From Bacteroidales bacterium UBA5226 (lineage in GTDB: Bacteria > Bacteroidota > Bacteroidia > Bacteroidales > UBA932), in assembly GCA_002409325.1 (NCBI GenBank), contig DHUU01000016.1, forward strand, positions 70,329 through 108,020: a DNA stretch of 37,692 nt, read 5' to 3'. How positions within the stretch are numbered: the stretch's first letter is position 1; the number at the start of each line of letters is the position of its first letter. The translations under genes were made by a program, and so were the position numbers. Under the pieces are notes generated by a model that was not told the origin of the DNA, did not search any database, and worked only from the letters and a program-made list of their open reading frames with translations. Of the stretch, positions 15,924 through 23,661 are shown piece by piece.

Positions 15924-17687
15924 TTAGTTTTTCGGGTGACTGAAATAATGGGTGTGCAACAGCTTGTGGGACTTCTCACTGAGAGGTTTCCCGAGGTATT
16001 CCTCGTAAAGCCTGATAATTTCAGGATTCTCGTGTGATTTACGCATTACCTTGTTGCGGTCCTCCTTATATATAGCTTCCATACGTGCTTTCAGAACAAT
16101 GGAGTCGCCTCTGTGCAGGGGTTGTCCGCCTCCACCGATACATCCACCGGGACAAGCCATGATCTCTATGGCATGGAAATTATACAATCCTTTCCTGATA
16201 CCGTCCAGAAGTTTTCTGGCATTGCCCAGTGTATGGGCAATCCCGATATGAATGTCTGTTCCGTCAAAATCGACTGTAGCCGATCTAATCCCTTCCATTC
16301 CCCTGAGTTCATGGAATTCAACTTTTTCCAGTTTTTTGCCGGTAAAGAGTTCATAAGCCGTACGGGTGGCTGCTTCAATCACACCACCTGTAACCCCGAA
16401 AATCACGCCGGCACCGGTAGATTCACCCATGGGACGGTCAAAGTCCTCATCCTTCAGGGATTTGAAGTCTATGTTTCCAATCTTGATTAAGTGGGCCAGT
16501 TCGCGTGTGGTAATGGAGTAATCCACATCGGGATTCCCGTCTACCTTGAATTCTTCCCTCTGACATTCGTATTTTTTCGCCAGACAAGGCATTACCGATA
16601 CAACAACCATATTTTCTCTCTTGATGCCCATCTTCTCTGCCAAATAGGTTTTTGCAATGGAACCGAACATCTGTTGTGGTGAACGTGCTGTTGAAGGCAC
16701 ATCCAGCATGTCTGTATAGTTGGTTTCAAAGAAATTCACCCAGGCCGGGCAGCATGAGGTAAGTATGGGAAGGCGCACGTTCTTGTCACCGCTTAGAAAA
16801 CGCGTGATCCTGTTGAGCAATTCCGTTCCTTCTTCCATGATGGTCAGGTCGGCAGCAAAGTCAGTGTCAAAAACCTTGTCAAAGCCAAGGGCTCTGAGAG
16901 CGGCCACCATTTTTCCGGTAACCAGGGTTCCTGGTGTATAGCCAAATTCTTCGCCAAGGGCAGCACGTACTGCAGGGGCCGTTTGAATAAGCACGGTTTT
17001 GGTAGGATCGGCCAGTGCACGGATCACATGGAATGTATTGTCAACGGCTGTAAGGGCACCTGTGGGACACACTGCCACACATTGACCGCAGAAGGTACAG
17101 GGAGAATCGATAAGATCCTGTTCAAAAGCAGGGGCAACTACCGACATGAAGCCGCGGTTAACTGCACTGAGGGCTCCAACTGTTTGGATTTCGTTGCAAA
17201 CGGTTTCACAACTGCGACACATTACGCATTTGTCCATATTGCGCATCAATGAGGGTGACGCATCCTTGCGGTAGGTGGAGATGGCTGCATTTTCCACTGA
17301 ATTGATCTCGCGTATCCCCATGTTGATGGATAGTTTCTGCAATTCGCAATCGCCGGAAGAAGGACATATAAGGCAATCTTTCGGGTGGTCAGAAAGCAGC
17401 AGTTCCACCACAGTCCTGCGGGCGTTAATGGCGCGAAGCGAATGGGACAACACCTCCATGCCGTCTGTACATTTTGTTACACAGGCCGGTACCAGAGTCT
17501 TTTTCCCAGGGATTTCCACAACACAGACACGGCAGCTTCCCGGTTTGTGTTCCTGGTCCAGGTGTGGCAGGTTCATATAACAGAGCGAGGGGATATTGAT
17601 TCCCGCCTGTTTTGCCGCCTGGAGAATGGTCGTTCCTTTGGGAACTTCTATGTGTTTATTGTCTATAGTTAATTTTACTGTTTCCAT
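15924..17687 (-). CDS. hydA: NADH-dependent [FeFe]-hydrogenase catalytic subunit HydA
   Basis: HydA carries the H-cluster that makes or oxidises H2. In order it has an N-terminal [2Fe-2S] domain (Cys36, 52, 55, 69), a His-Cys3 [4Fe-4S] site (His101, Cys105, 108, 114), two [4Fe-4S] motifs (Cys154, 157, 160, 164 and 197, 200, 203, 207), and the H-cluster domain. The latter has L1 TSCCPAW (310-316), L2 MPCLAKKYE (366-374) and L3 ACPGGCIGGGGQP (511-523), all canonical for an active enzyme including proton-relay Cys312. A small-subunit-like tail completes its 587 residues. Beside HydB and HydC it forms the trimeric, possibly electron-bifurcating enzyme. The HydEFG maturases are not in the window. 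Confidence 0.96.
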   Translation of the reverse strand: METVKLTIDNKHIEVPKGTTILQAAKQAGINIPSLCYMNLPHLDQEHKPGSCRVCVVEIPGKKTLVPACVTKCTDGMEVLSHSLRAINARRTVVELLLSDHPKDCLICPSSGDCELQKLSINMGIREINSVENAAISTYRKDASPSLMRNMDKCVMCRSCETVCNEIQTVGALSAVNRGFMSVVAPAFEQDLIDSPCTFCGQCVAVCPTGALTAVDNTFHVIRALADPTKTVLIQTAPAVRAALGEEFGYTPGTLVTGKMVAALRALGFDKVFDTDFAADLTIMEEGTELLNRITRFLSGDKNVRLPILTSCCPAWVNFFETNYTDMLDVPSTARSPQQMFGSIAKTYLAEKMGIKRENMVVVSVMPCLAKKYECQREEFKVDGNPDVDYSITTRELAHLIKIGNIDFKSLKDEDFDRPMGESTGAGVIFGVTGGVIEAATRTAYELFTGKKLEKVEFHELRGMEGIRSATVDFDGTDIHIGIAHTLGNARKLLDGIRKGLYNFHAIEIMACPGGCIGGGGQPLHRGDSIVLKARMEAIYKEDRNKVMRKSHENPEIIRLYEEYLGKPLSEKSHKLLHTHYFSHPKN

Positions 17688-17695
17688 ATTCTCGC

Positions 17696-19483
17696 TTATT
17701 GAACTATGATAGCATTAAACTTACACTTGGTATAACATACCCCGCAGTGGATGCATATATCCTGGTTGATGAAGTGCGGTTGCCGCCTTTCGCCTGTGAT
17801 GGCTTCAACAGGACAGTTTTTGGCACAAACGGTACAACCCGTACATACTTCGGGAATAATGGTGTAGCGTGCCAGTGCTTTGCATTTCTTGGCAAAACAT
17901 TTTTTATCCTTGACGTGTGCAAGGTACTCGTCATAGAAATTCTCCAGCGTAGAAAGAACCGGATTGGGAGAGGTCTGTCCAAGCCCGCATAATGCAGTGT
18001 CTTTGATCACGTTGGCGAAATTCCGCAGGTGGTCCAGATCTTCCATGTTGCCCTTGCCCTGGCAGATTTTTTCCAGGATCTCGAGCATGCGTTTGTTGCC
18101 AACGCGGCACGGCGTACATTTACCGCAGGATTCTTCTACAATGAATTGCAGGTAGAATTTTGCTATAGACACCATACAGTCATCTTCGTCCATGACGATC
18201 ATCCCTCCGGAACCCATCATGGAACCGGCAGCTATCAGGCTGTCAAAATCAATATGTGTATCCAGGTGTTTTTCGGTAAGACAGCCGCCCGAAGGACCTC
18301 CTGTCTGAACGGCTTTGAATTTTTTACCGTTCTTGATCCCGCCGCCGATCTCGTAAATGATCTCACGCAGGGTGATTCCCATTGGTACTTCAATAAGTCC
18401 GACGTTATTAATTTTCCCCGCCAGGGCGAACACTTTGGTACCTTTGGACTTTGCAGTCCCAATGCTGGCAAACCATTCCGGTCCTTTAAGAAAAATTACG
18501 GGAATATTGGCAAAAGTCTCGACATTGTTTACGTTGGTGGGTTTATGCATGTATCCGTCTTCTGCAGGGAATGGCGGTTTAACCCGGGGTTCTCCGCGTT
18601 TTCCTTCCATGGATGCTATCAGGGCAGTTTCTTCGCCACAAACAAAAGCACCTGCGCCATAACGCAATTCCATGTCAAATGAAAAATCGGTTCCCAATAT
18701 ATTTTCGCCCAGTAAACCATATTCGTGGGCCTGTTTGATGGCTACCTGAAGACGTTTGATTGCCAGGGGATATTCGGCGCGGATGTAAACCAGGCCTTTG
18801 TTTGCTCCAATGCAATAACCGCAGATCGCCATAGCTTCAATAACAGAGTTGGGGTCTCCCTCCAGGATGGAACGGTCCATGAACGCTCCGGGGTCTCCCT
18901 CGTCTGCATTACAGACCACATATTTTTGGTCTGAAGAGAACTTGCTGGTAATTTCCCACTTAAGACCCGTGGGAAAACCTGCTCCTCCCCGTCCGCGTAA
19001 CCCGCTCTGTTTGACCATTTCTATAGCCTGTTGCGGGGTAAGCTCAGAAATAACCTGTGCCAAAGCTGAATAACCATCCCTTGCAATGTATTCATCAATG
19101 TTTTCGGGATCAATGAAACCACAGTTTCTGAGGGCTATCCTCATTTGTTTCTGGTAAAATCCCATGTGCTTTGAGTCGGCAACATGTTCCTCTGTTTCGG
19201 GATTTTCATAAAGCAGACGTTTGACCTTCCTTCCTTTGAGGATGTGCTCGGCAACGATTTCTTCTGCATCTTCGGGCTTAACTTGCGTGTAGAAGGTGTT
19301 GTCCGGAATCACTTTCACAATGGGACCTTTTTCACAGAAACCAAAACAACCGGTGGTTACCACCTGTGCGTCTGAAGTCAATCCGTGAGATGCAAGTGAT
19401 TCATTCAGTTTTTCTACAATTTTTGCGCTTGCAGAGGCCCGGCATCCGGTTCCGCCGCAAACAAGTAATTGCATTTTATACAT
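17696..19483 (-). CDS. hydB: NAD-linked [FeFe]-hydrogenase subunit HydB (NuoF-like diaphorase)
   Basis: HydB binds FMN and NAD(H) and passes electrons to HydA. The N-terminal thioredoxin-like [2Fe-2S] domain has Cys9, 14, 46 and 50. The NuoF core follows, with FMN/NADH motifs GLRGRGGAGFPTGLKWE (161-177) and CNADEGDPGAFMDR (191-204). Its [4Fe-4S] site is ESCGKCTPCR plus Cys499. The C-terminus adds two ferredoxin motifs (Cys547, 550, 553, 557 and Cys577, 580, 583, 587), the architecture of trimeric bifurcating hydrogenases. The length of 595 residues is normal. The ATG at 19483 may be replaced by another three codons on. hydA follows by 8 bp. Confidence 0.95.
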   Translation of the reverse strand: MYKMQLLVCGGTGCRASASAKIVEKLNESLASHGLTSDAQVVTTGCFGFCEKGPIVKVIPDNTFYTQVKPEDAEEIVAEHILKGRKVKRLLYENPETEEHVADSKHMGFYQKQMRIALRNCGFIDPENIDEYIARDGYSALAQVISELTPQQAIEMVKQSGLRGRGGAGFPTGLKWEITSKFSSDQKYVVCNADEGDPGAFMDRSILEGDPNSVIEAMAICGYCIGANKGLVYIRAEYPLAIKRLQVAIKQAHEYGLLGENILGTDFSFDMELRYGAGAFVCGEETALIASMEGKRGEPRVKPPFPAEDGYMHKPTNVNNVETFANIPVIFLKGPEWFASIGTAKSKGTKVFALAGKINNVGLIEVPMGITLREIIYEIGGGIKNGKKFKAVQTGGPSGGCLTEKHLDTHIDFDSLIAAGSMMGSGGMIVMDEDDCMVSIAKFYLQFIVEESCGKCTPCRVGNKRMLEILEKICQGKGNMEDLDHLRNFANVIKDTALCGLGQTSPNPVLSTLENFYDEYLAHVKDKKCFAKKCKALARYTIIPEVCTGCTVCAKNCPVEAITGERRQPHFINQDICIHCGVCYTKCKFNAIIVQ

Positions 19484-19509
19484 TATGATCTATATTATTG
19501 AATGGATTT

Positions 19510-19899
19510 TTAAATAGTCTGGTAGTTTGCCGGCAGGATACCGTCTAGCAATTCGTTATTGAGTATGTATTTGTTAACAATTTCTTCTGCTTTTGCAACA
19601 TCGACATAGGAAAAAACCACTGGATCCATACCTGGTTTCTTTACCTCAACTGTAGGCTCTGCATAGCAATAACCCATGCATCCGGTTTGTGTAATTACTG
19701 CAGGAATTTTTTCTTTTTTAATCTTCTCTACAAAGGCATTCATAACCGCCCTGGCGCCTGAGGCAATACCGCAAGTAGCCATCGCAACCTTAATTTGTAC
19801 AAGGCTCTCGGGATGGTCGCTTTTTTCCCTGATATCCATACCTTGTTCGAGTTGCTGTTTTCTTTTCCGCAATTCGTCCAATGATTTAATCTTTGTCAT
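19510..19899 (-). CDS. Thioredoxin-like [2Fe-2S] ferredoxin-domain protein
   Basis: This is a small protein (129 residues) with a charged helical N-terminus (about 1-35) and a NuoE/HydC-type thioredoxin fold. The candidate ligands are Cys43 (ATCGIASGAR), Cys74 and Cys78 (QTGCMGYCYAEP). The position five residues after Cys43, normally Cys in this fold (compare Cys9/Cys14 of HydB next door), is Gly48. Either the cluster uses another ligand or three cysteines suffice. It lies between the sensor-like genes and hydB (26 bp upstream of it), suggesting an electron link between the two groups. The partner and exact job are unknown. Confidence 0.8.
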   Translation of the reverse strand: MTKIKSLDELRKRKQQLEQGMDIREKSDHPESLVQIKVAMATCGIASGARAVMNAFVEKIKKEKIPAVITQTGCMGYCYAEPTVEVKKPGMDPVVFSYVDVAKAEEIVNKYILNNELLDGILPANYQTI

Positions 19900-19954
19900 A
19901 ATCTAATAAATATTTTTATAGTATTAAAAAAGGAATCGGCAAAGTAAGCCCAAA

Positions 19955-20509
19955 TTATTCAATTTGACAAACTTTCAGGTCACTTTGATTCTCCTTTATC
20001 ATCTCCTCAATCATTTCCATAACATACAGATCATTAAGAGGTAAATCACCTAAAACCTCCTTCAGTTCTTGCGTGTTGACCTGGTAAGATCTGTCGTTGT
20101 AAGAATATTTGTAAGAAAAATCGACTTCTGGATTTGCCGAAATCATCAACACCGCCGCATTGGCCACATCGCCGAGCGGGGGCCGGTCCAGATGGTCATA
20201 TTGAAACCAGGCTTGCAGGAGGGTACCTTTCCCCCGCTCCGAGGTCACCTCCAGGCTGCCTCCGCTTTGTTCTGCGGTATGTCTTAGCAGGGGAACGCCC
20301 ATGCCAACCCGGCGGGTGGTGCGGGATGTGAAAAACGGATCACTGAGCTTATGCAGTTGTTCTGGGCTCATACCGCGGCCGTTATCTTTTACGCTGATAC
20401 TCAAAAGGTTCCTGTCAGGATTTTCATTTACCTCTATGGCTATGAAGGAAGCTCCGGCTACCAGAGAGTTTTGCACTATGTCGAGCAAATGCAATGCCAG
20501 ATCATTCAT
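19955..20509 (-). CDS. GHKL/HATPase-domain ATP-binding protein
   Basis: The sequence is a histidine-kinase-type ATP-binding domain without a kinase dimerisation domain: N box LDIVQNSLVAGAS (about 9-21), G1 box VKDNGRGMS, F box DPFFTSRTTRR, and G2 box VGMGVPLLRHTAEQSGGSLEV. After about residue 105 a further 75 residues match nothing I recognise. It lacks a phospho-accepting His and any sensor or membrane segment. It overlaps the PHP gene upstream by 8 bp, and a 55-bp gap separates it from the [2Fe-2S] gene. Within this operon it may phosphorylate, or be controlled by, one of the neighbouring small proteins; that is inference from context. Confidence 0.82.
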   Translation of the reverse strand: MNDLALHLLDIVQNSLVAGASFIAIEVNENPDRNLLSISVKDNGRGMSPEQLHKLSDPFFTSRTTRRVGMGVPLLRHTAEQSGGSLEVTSERGKGTLLQAWFQYDHLDRPPLGDVANAAVLMISANPEVDFSYKYSYNDRSYQVNTQELKEVLGDLPLNDLYVMEMIEEMIKENQSDLKVCQIE

Positions 20510-21224
20510 GGGGTGTAGTCAATGCTGTTTTCAATCCCTCAAAGCCAGGTTTTTCCATAAGGAAGGATGTGCTTACCGATCCTATGTCCCCGGGGAAATG
20601 GGCATCGGAAGATTGTATTATTGTATAATTTTTCAAGGATTTGTTTTTACTGGAAAAATCGACGGGATTGGTGAATCGGGAAAGCTCCAGAGCTTCGGCG
20701 GGTAATCCCGGCGGCACAAATCCCAGCTGGCTCATCAGGGAGTTTCTGGACCTTTCTATATGGGCAGGGACAAAAAGGCCTCCTATGGAATGCACAAATG
20801 CAGCGACCTGATCAATACCCTGATCAATACCGGATATCAATAAAAAAGGGGCTTCTCCCAAAACCTGCTCATTCTCGTCAACCCACAACTGGTACCCGAA
20901 GATGTCGGGATTGTTGGGGACCGGCGGCAGGTGCTGCTCCAGATAGTGCTGCAATTCCAGCCGCTGCTCTTCGGATCCCACATAGGCCAGACAATGCACT
21001 TCCTCCCGTGTTGTGATCTCGGCCCCGAAAATTACAGAGAGCCCTGCCCGCTCTCCCACCCTGCGGAGAACGGGTCCCTGAAGCGTTGAATTGTGATCGG
21101 TTACTGCAATCATCTGCAGGCCTTTGGCTTTTGCCTGTCCGACGATGTTCAGGGGAGTCATCCCGATATCACCGCAGGGAGATAAAAAAGTATGAATATG
21201 CAGATCGGCTTTTGCACAAATCAT
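20502..21224 (-). CDS. PHP-domain metal-dependent phosphoesterase
   Basis: The PHP fold binds two or three metals and hydrolyses phosphoesters. Visible metal motifs are KADLHIHTFLSPCGD (HxH near residue 8), AVTDHNS, FGAEITTREEVHCLAY, PAHIERS and SSDAHFPGD. All expected His and Asp ligands seem present, so an active hydrolase is likely. The length is 240 residues. The substrate cannot be read from sequence; members act on nucleotides, phosphorylated amino acids and sugars. It lies 2 bp after a DRTGG gene and overlaps the HATPase gene by 8 bp, and so is tightly built into the hydrogenase regulatory group. Confidence 0.88.
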   Translation of the reverse strand: MICAKADLHIHTFLSPCGDIGMTPLNIVGQAKAKGLQMIAVTDHNSTLQGPVLRRVGERAGLSVIFGAEITTREEVHCLAYVGSEEQRLELQHYLEQHLPPVPNNPDIFGYQLWVDENEQVLGEAPFLLISGIDQGIDQVAAFVHSIGGLFVPAHIERSRNSLMSQLGFVPPGLPAEALELSRFTNPVDFSSKNKSLKNYTIIQSSDAHFPGDIGSVSTSFLMEKPGFEGLKTALTTPHE

Positions 21225-21226
21225 AA

Positions 21227-21562
21227 TCAGGGTGTAAGCAACCGGTACAAACGGCCCGAAGTTTCAAACGCCTGTCCGGATGTCCCCAGCAAAGTGATCT
21301 GTTCCTGTCTGGCAAGCGCCAGCGTGTCGGCATCGGGTTCAAAACCTTTGACCAGTATCACAGCAGATAGTTCCTTGAGTGATGCAATTGCCATTATGTT
21401 TTTGTGGGTCTGCAGGGTGATCCATACCATGCCTGTATCGGCATATCCCATCACATCGCTCAGTAAATCGGAGGTATAGCCCCCCCCCACTTGTTTTCCC
21501 AATCCTTCTTCTCCTGCGAAAACACGCAAATTCAAGGCTTCTGCCATTTCTTTGACTGTCAT
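21227..21562 (-). CDS. DRTGG-domain protein (second copy)
   Basis: This 111-residue stand-alone DRTGG domain is of the type found between CBS or ATPase domains in phosphotransacetylases and some regulators. The recognisable core is GGYTSDLLSDVMGYADTGM followed by VWITLQTHKNIMAIASLKEL and a buried AVILVKGFEPD strand. The DRTGG motif itself is not kept, as in many small family members. No catalytic residues are evident, so a ligand-binding or protein-interaction role is more likely than an enzymatic one. It lies 8 bp after the hydrogenase homologue and 2 bp before the PHP gene. Confidence 0.8.
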   Translation of the reverse strand: MTVKEMAEALNLRVFAGEEGLGKQVGGGYTSDLLSDVMGYADTGMVWITLQTHKNIMAIASLKELSAVILVKGFEPDADTLALARQEQITLLGTSGQAFETSGRLYRLLTP

Positions 21563-21570
21563 ATATTTTT

Positions 21571-22896
21571 TTATTTTTTATTAAAATGTCTCTTTCCCCA
21601 TATTTTTTCAAGCATATCCGGACCCGCCTGATGTGCATGCAGGATCACGCAGTGGTCCAGGGTTGCACGGTCGCAGACTATATCGTCCGCAAGGGCTTCA
21701 CAGGAAGGGGCACCGCATGCGCCGCAATCAATGTCCGGGAGCATACGGCGCAACCTGCGGGACTCTTCCATTCGCTGCAGGGCAATGGTCAGGTCTGAAT
21801 GGTATTTGATCATGGCCCTGGGTTCTACCGGATCCATGGGTATGTAGCCGGAACACACATTTTTAAACTCTTGGTCCAGCATATGTTTCAAAGGAAGCTC
21901 CTCTGCCATCTTTTCAATGCGTTCCCTTATCAGGAAACGGTTGTCCTGCACAAGAATCCCGCCACAGCAAGACATGTCACACGCCCTTAATTCCAGGAAA
22001 TCCACCCCTTTGATTTCTTCGTTTTCCAGGCGCTCCAGAAAATCAATCACATTGGGCATGCTGTCTATGGCCAGAGCCCGCCCCCGGATATTGACGGCTT
22101 CCCCGCCGGTGGTAGACCAGCGGATCCCGACCGAAGAAAGGGAGGAATGGGTAAGGGGGCAATGCTCATGCTCTCCGGCTCCTTTTTGCTTATAGGCAAG
22201 GAAAACCTTGTTGTAAAGCTCAGACATATTTATTACCCCGTTTATGGGAGAGGTATATCCTCCGACCGGAGCTTTGATGGCTGCTATCTTTGCAGCGCAG
22301 GGAGTAACATAGAATATTCCCACATCCTCCAGGGAAACGCCATTCTTCTGGTATTCGCTCCTGTAATACTGGGCTGTGACCTCCAGGGGAGGAATCAGAC
22401 GCATAATACGATTTGCAAAAGACGGAAAACGTACCTGTATGAGCCGAACTACCGCCGGACAATAAGAGGAAATCACCGGCTTTTCATCGTCAAACTCCTT
22501 TATATAACGGTTAATTTCGTCTACCAGCAAGTCGGCGCCCTGTTCCACGGTGCAAAGCTCAGTGAAACCCATATCGTACAGGATACCCTTGATGGCGTCC
22601 AGGGTAAGCTTTTCTTTAAACTGAGCAAAGAAGACAGAAGGGACTAGAAGGATCTTGTGCTTGTAGTTGAAAATCTGAGCTATGTCATCATCTTCTACCA
22701 CAACAGCCCTGACAGGACAAACATTGAAACATTCCCCGCAATCGATGCACCATTCGGGATGGAGTGTGGCTTTACCATCTTTCACGCGCAACGCCTCTGT
22801 AGGACATACGCGAATGCAGCGAGAACAACCAATACAGATCTCCTTGCGGATCCTTAATGCGTGATGAAAGGGTTTAATTTGTTGATCCATACTCAT
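21571..22896 (-). CDS. Sensory-type [FeFe]-hydrogenase homologue
   Basis: The 441-residue protein has two ferredoxin motifs (Cys21, 24, 27, 31 and Cys50, 53, 56, 60), an H-cluster domain, and a C-terminal FeS domain (PF04060 type; Cys391, 394, 399, 416). The H-cluster loops are altered: L1 is SSYCPAV (ligand Cys146, but Tyr145 in place of the proton-relay Cys), L2 is TPCAAK (Cys200, Lys203; Thr in place of Met), and L3 is ACDMSCCGG (Cys306, Cys310) without the GGGQP tail. The four cluster cysteines are retained. This pattern fits putative H2-sensing hydrogenases rather than efficient catalysts. No PAS domain is present. It overlaps the RsbW-like gene by 4 bp. Confidence 0.88.
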   Translation of the reverse strand: MSMDQQIKPFHHALRIRKEICIGCSRCIRVCPTEALRVKDGKATLHPEWCIDCGECFNVCPVRAVVVEDDDIAQIFNYKHKILLVPSVFFAQFKEKLTLDAIKGILYDMGFTELCTVEQGADLLVDEINRYIKEFDDEKPVISSYCPAVVRLIQVRFPSFANRIMRLIPPLEVTAQYYRSEYQKNGVSLEDVGIFYVTPCAAKIAAIKAPVGGYTSPINGVINMSELYNKVFLAYKQKGAGEHEHCPLTHSSLSSVGIRWSTTGGEAVNIRGRALAIDSMPNVIDFLERLENEEIKGVDFLELRACDMSCCGGILVQDNRFLIRERIEKMAEELPLKHMLDQEFKNVCSGYIPMDPVEPRAMIKYHSDLTIALQRMEESRRLRRMLPDIDCGACGAPSCEALADDIVCDRATLDHCVILHAHQAGPDMLEKIWGKRHFNKK

Positions 22897-23306
22897 TTTA
22901 TTTGAATAGTAATCTCAACCGTTGTGCCTTTTCCCGGGACAGAATGAATATTGAAAACATCGGCATTCCTGCATATATTGGGCAATCCCATCCCGGCACC
23001 AAACCCCATTTCTCTTACTTCCTGCGATGCCGTAGAGAAACCCGGGGTCATGGCTTTTTCAATATCGGCTATACCGGGACCTTCATCCACCAGCTGAAGA
23101 AAAACGCGTTCGGGATTGATCCGGGCTGTGATCGTTCCCTGATAGGCATGAGCTACTATGTTTACCTCGGCTTCATACAGGGCAACAACCACACGCTTAA
23201 TCACCGATGCATCCACCCCCAGTTCCTTAAGGGTGCGCCGTACCTGTGAAGAGGCAGTCCCTGCTGAGGTGAAATCACCTCCCTGTATGTGAAAAGACAA
23301 ATCCAT
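22893..23306 (-). CDS. RsbW/SpoIIAB-like serine kinase (anti-sigma-type ATPase)
   Basis: The 137-residue protein is a single HATPase_c_2 domain of the RsbW/SpoIIAB family, whose known members phosphorylate STAS-domain partners and bind sigma factors. Motifs are the N box ALYEAEVNIVAHAY, G1 LVDEGPGIAD, and G2 GFGAGMGLPNICRNAD followed by a GKGTTVEI strand. I chose the ATG at 23304-23306, which overlaps the upstream DRTGG stop by one base (TGATG); the TTG one codon earlier is less likely. No STAS-domain protein or sigma factor is encoded nearby, so its target is unknown. It lies between a DRTGG gene and the sensor-hydrogenase gene. Confidence 0.87.
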   Translation of the reverse strand: MDLSFHIQGGDFTSAGTASSQVRRTLKELGVDASVIKRVVVALYEAEVNIVAHAYQGTITARINPERVFLQLVDEGPGIADIEKAMTPGFSTASQEVREMGFGAGMGLPNICRNADVFNIHSVPGKGTTVEITIQIK

Positions 23307-23650
23307 CAATAAACACCCTTCAGTCCAGCCTGGTAGAGGATCCCGGACGCCTTAAACATGGAATACGGGCTCATGATAAGTACAATCCCGCTCTCTTCTG
23401 CGAGTTCTATCATTGTCTGTGGTGGTGTTTTTCCCCGTACCAGCATCACGTACTTAAGGTCACTCATTTCTGCGGTGCGGATGCTTTGTATATTGGACAA
23501 ACCGGTAATCAGCATAAAATCGCTCCTGCGCACCGTCAGTACATCGCTCATCAGGTCAGAAGCAAAGCAATATTCTACGAAGTCTTCTTGCCCGACATTA
23601 CCACAGAGTATCTTTCCCTGCACCAACGATACCATATCGTGAATTGTCAT
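23306..23650 (-). CDS. DRTGG-domain protein (first copy)
   Basis: This 114-residue stand-alone DRTGG-family domain is similar in plan to the gene at 21227-21562 but clearly diverged. The core is YCFASDLMSDVLTVRRSDF, then LITGLSNIQSIRTAEMSDL, and a YVMLVRGKTPP strand matching KGFEPD in the other copy. It ends by one base inside the RsbW-like start. It is the first gene of the sensor module and lies 11 bp after the GNAT-like gene. I could not find a convincing promoter in that gap, so it may be transcribed from further upstream. Confidence 0.8.
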   Translation of the reverse strand: MTIHDMVSLVQGKILCGNVGQEDFVEYCFASDLMSDVLTVRRSDFMLITGLSNIQSIRTAEMSDLKYVMLVRGKTPPQTMIELAEESGIVLIMSPYSMFKASGILYQAGLKGVY

Positions 23651-23661
23651 TTTTTATACTA

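Noticed and set aside
21571..22896. Second catalytic hydrogenase
   Set aside because: The altered L1 and L3 loops and the lack of NuoF/NuoE-type partners of its own point to a sensory role.
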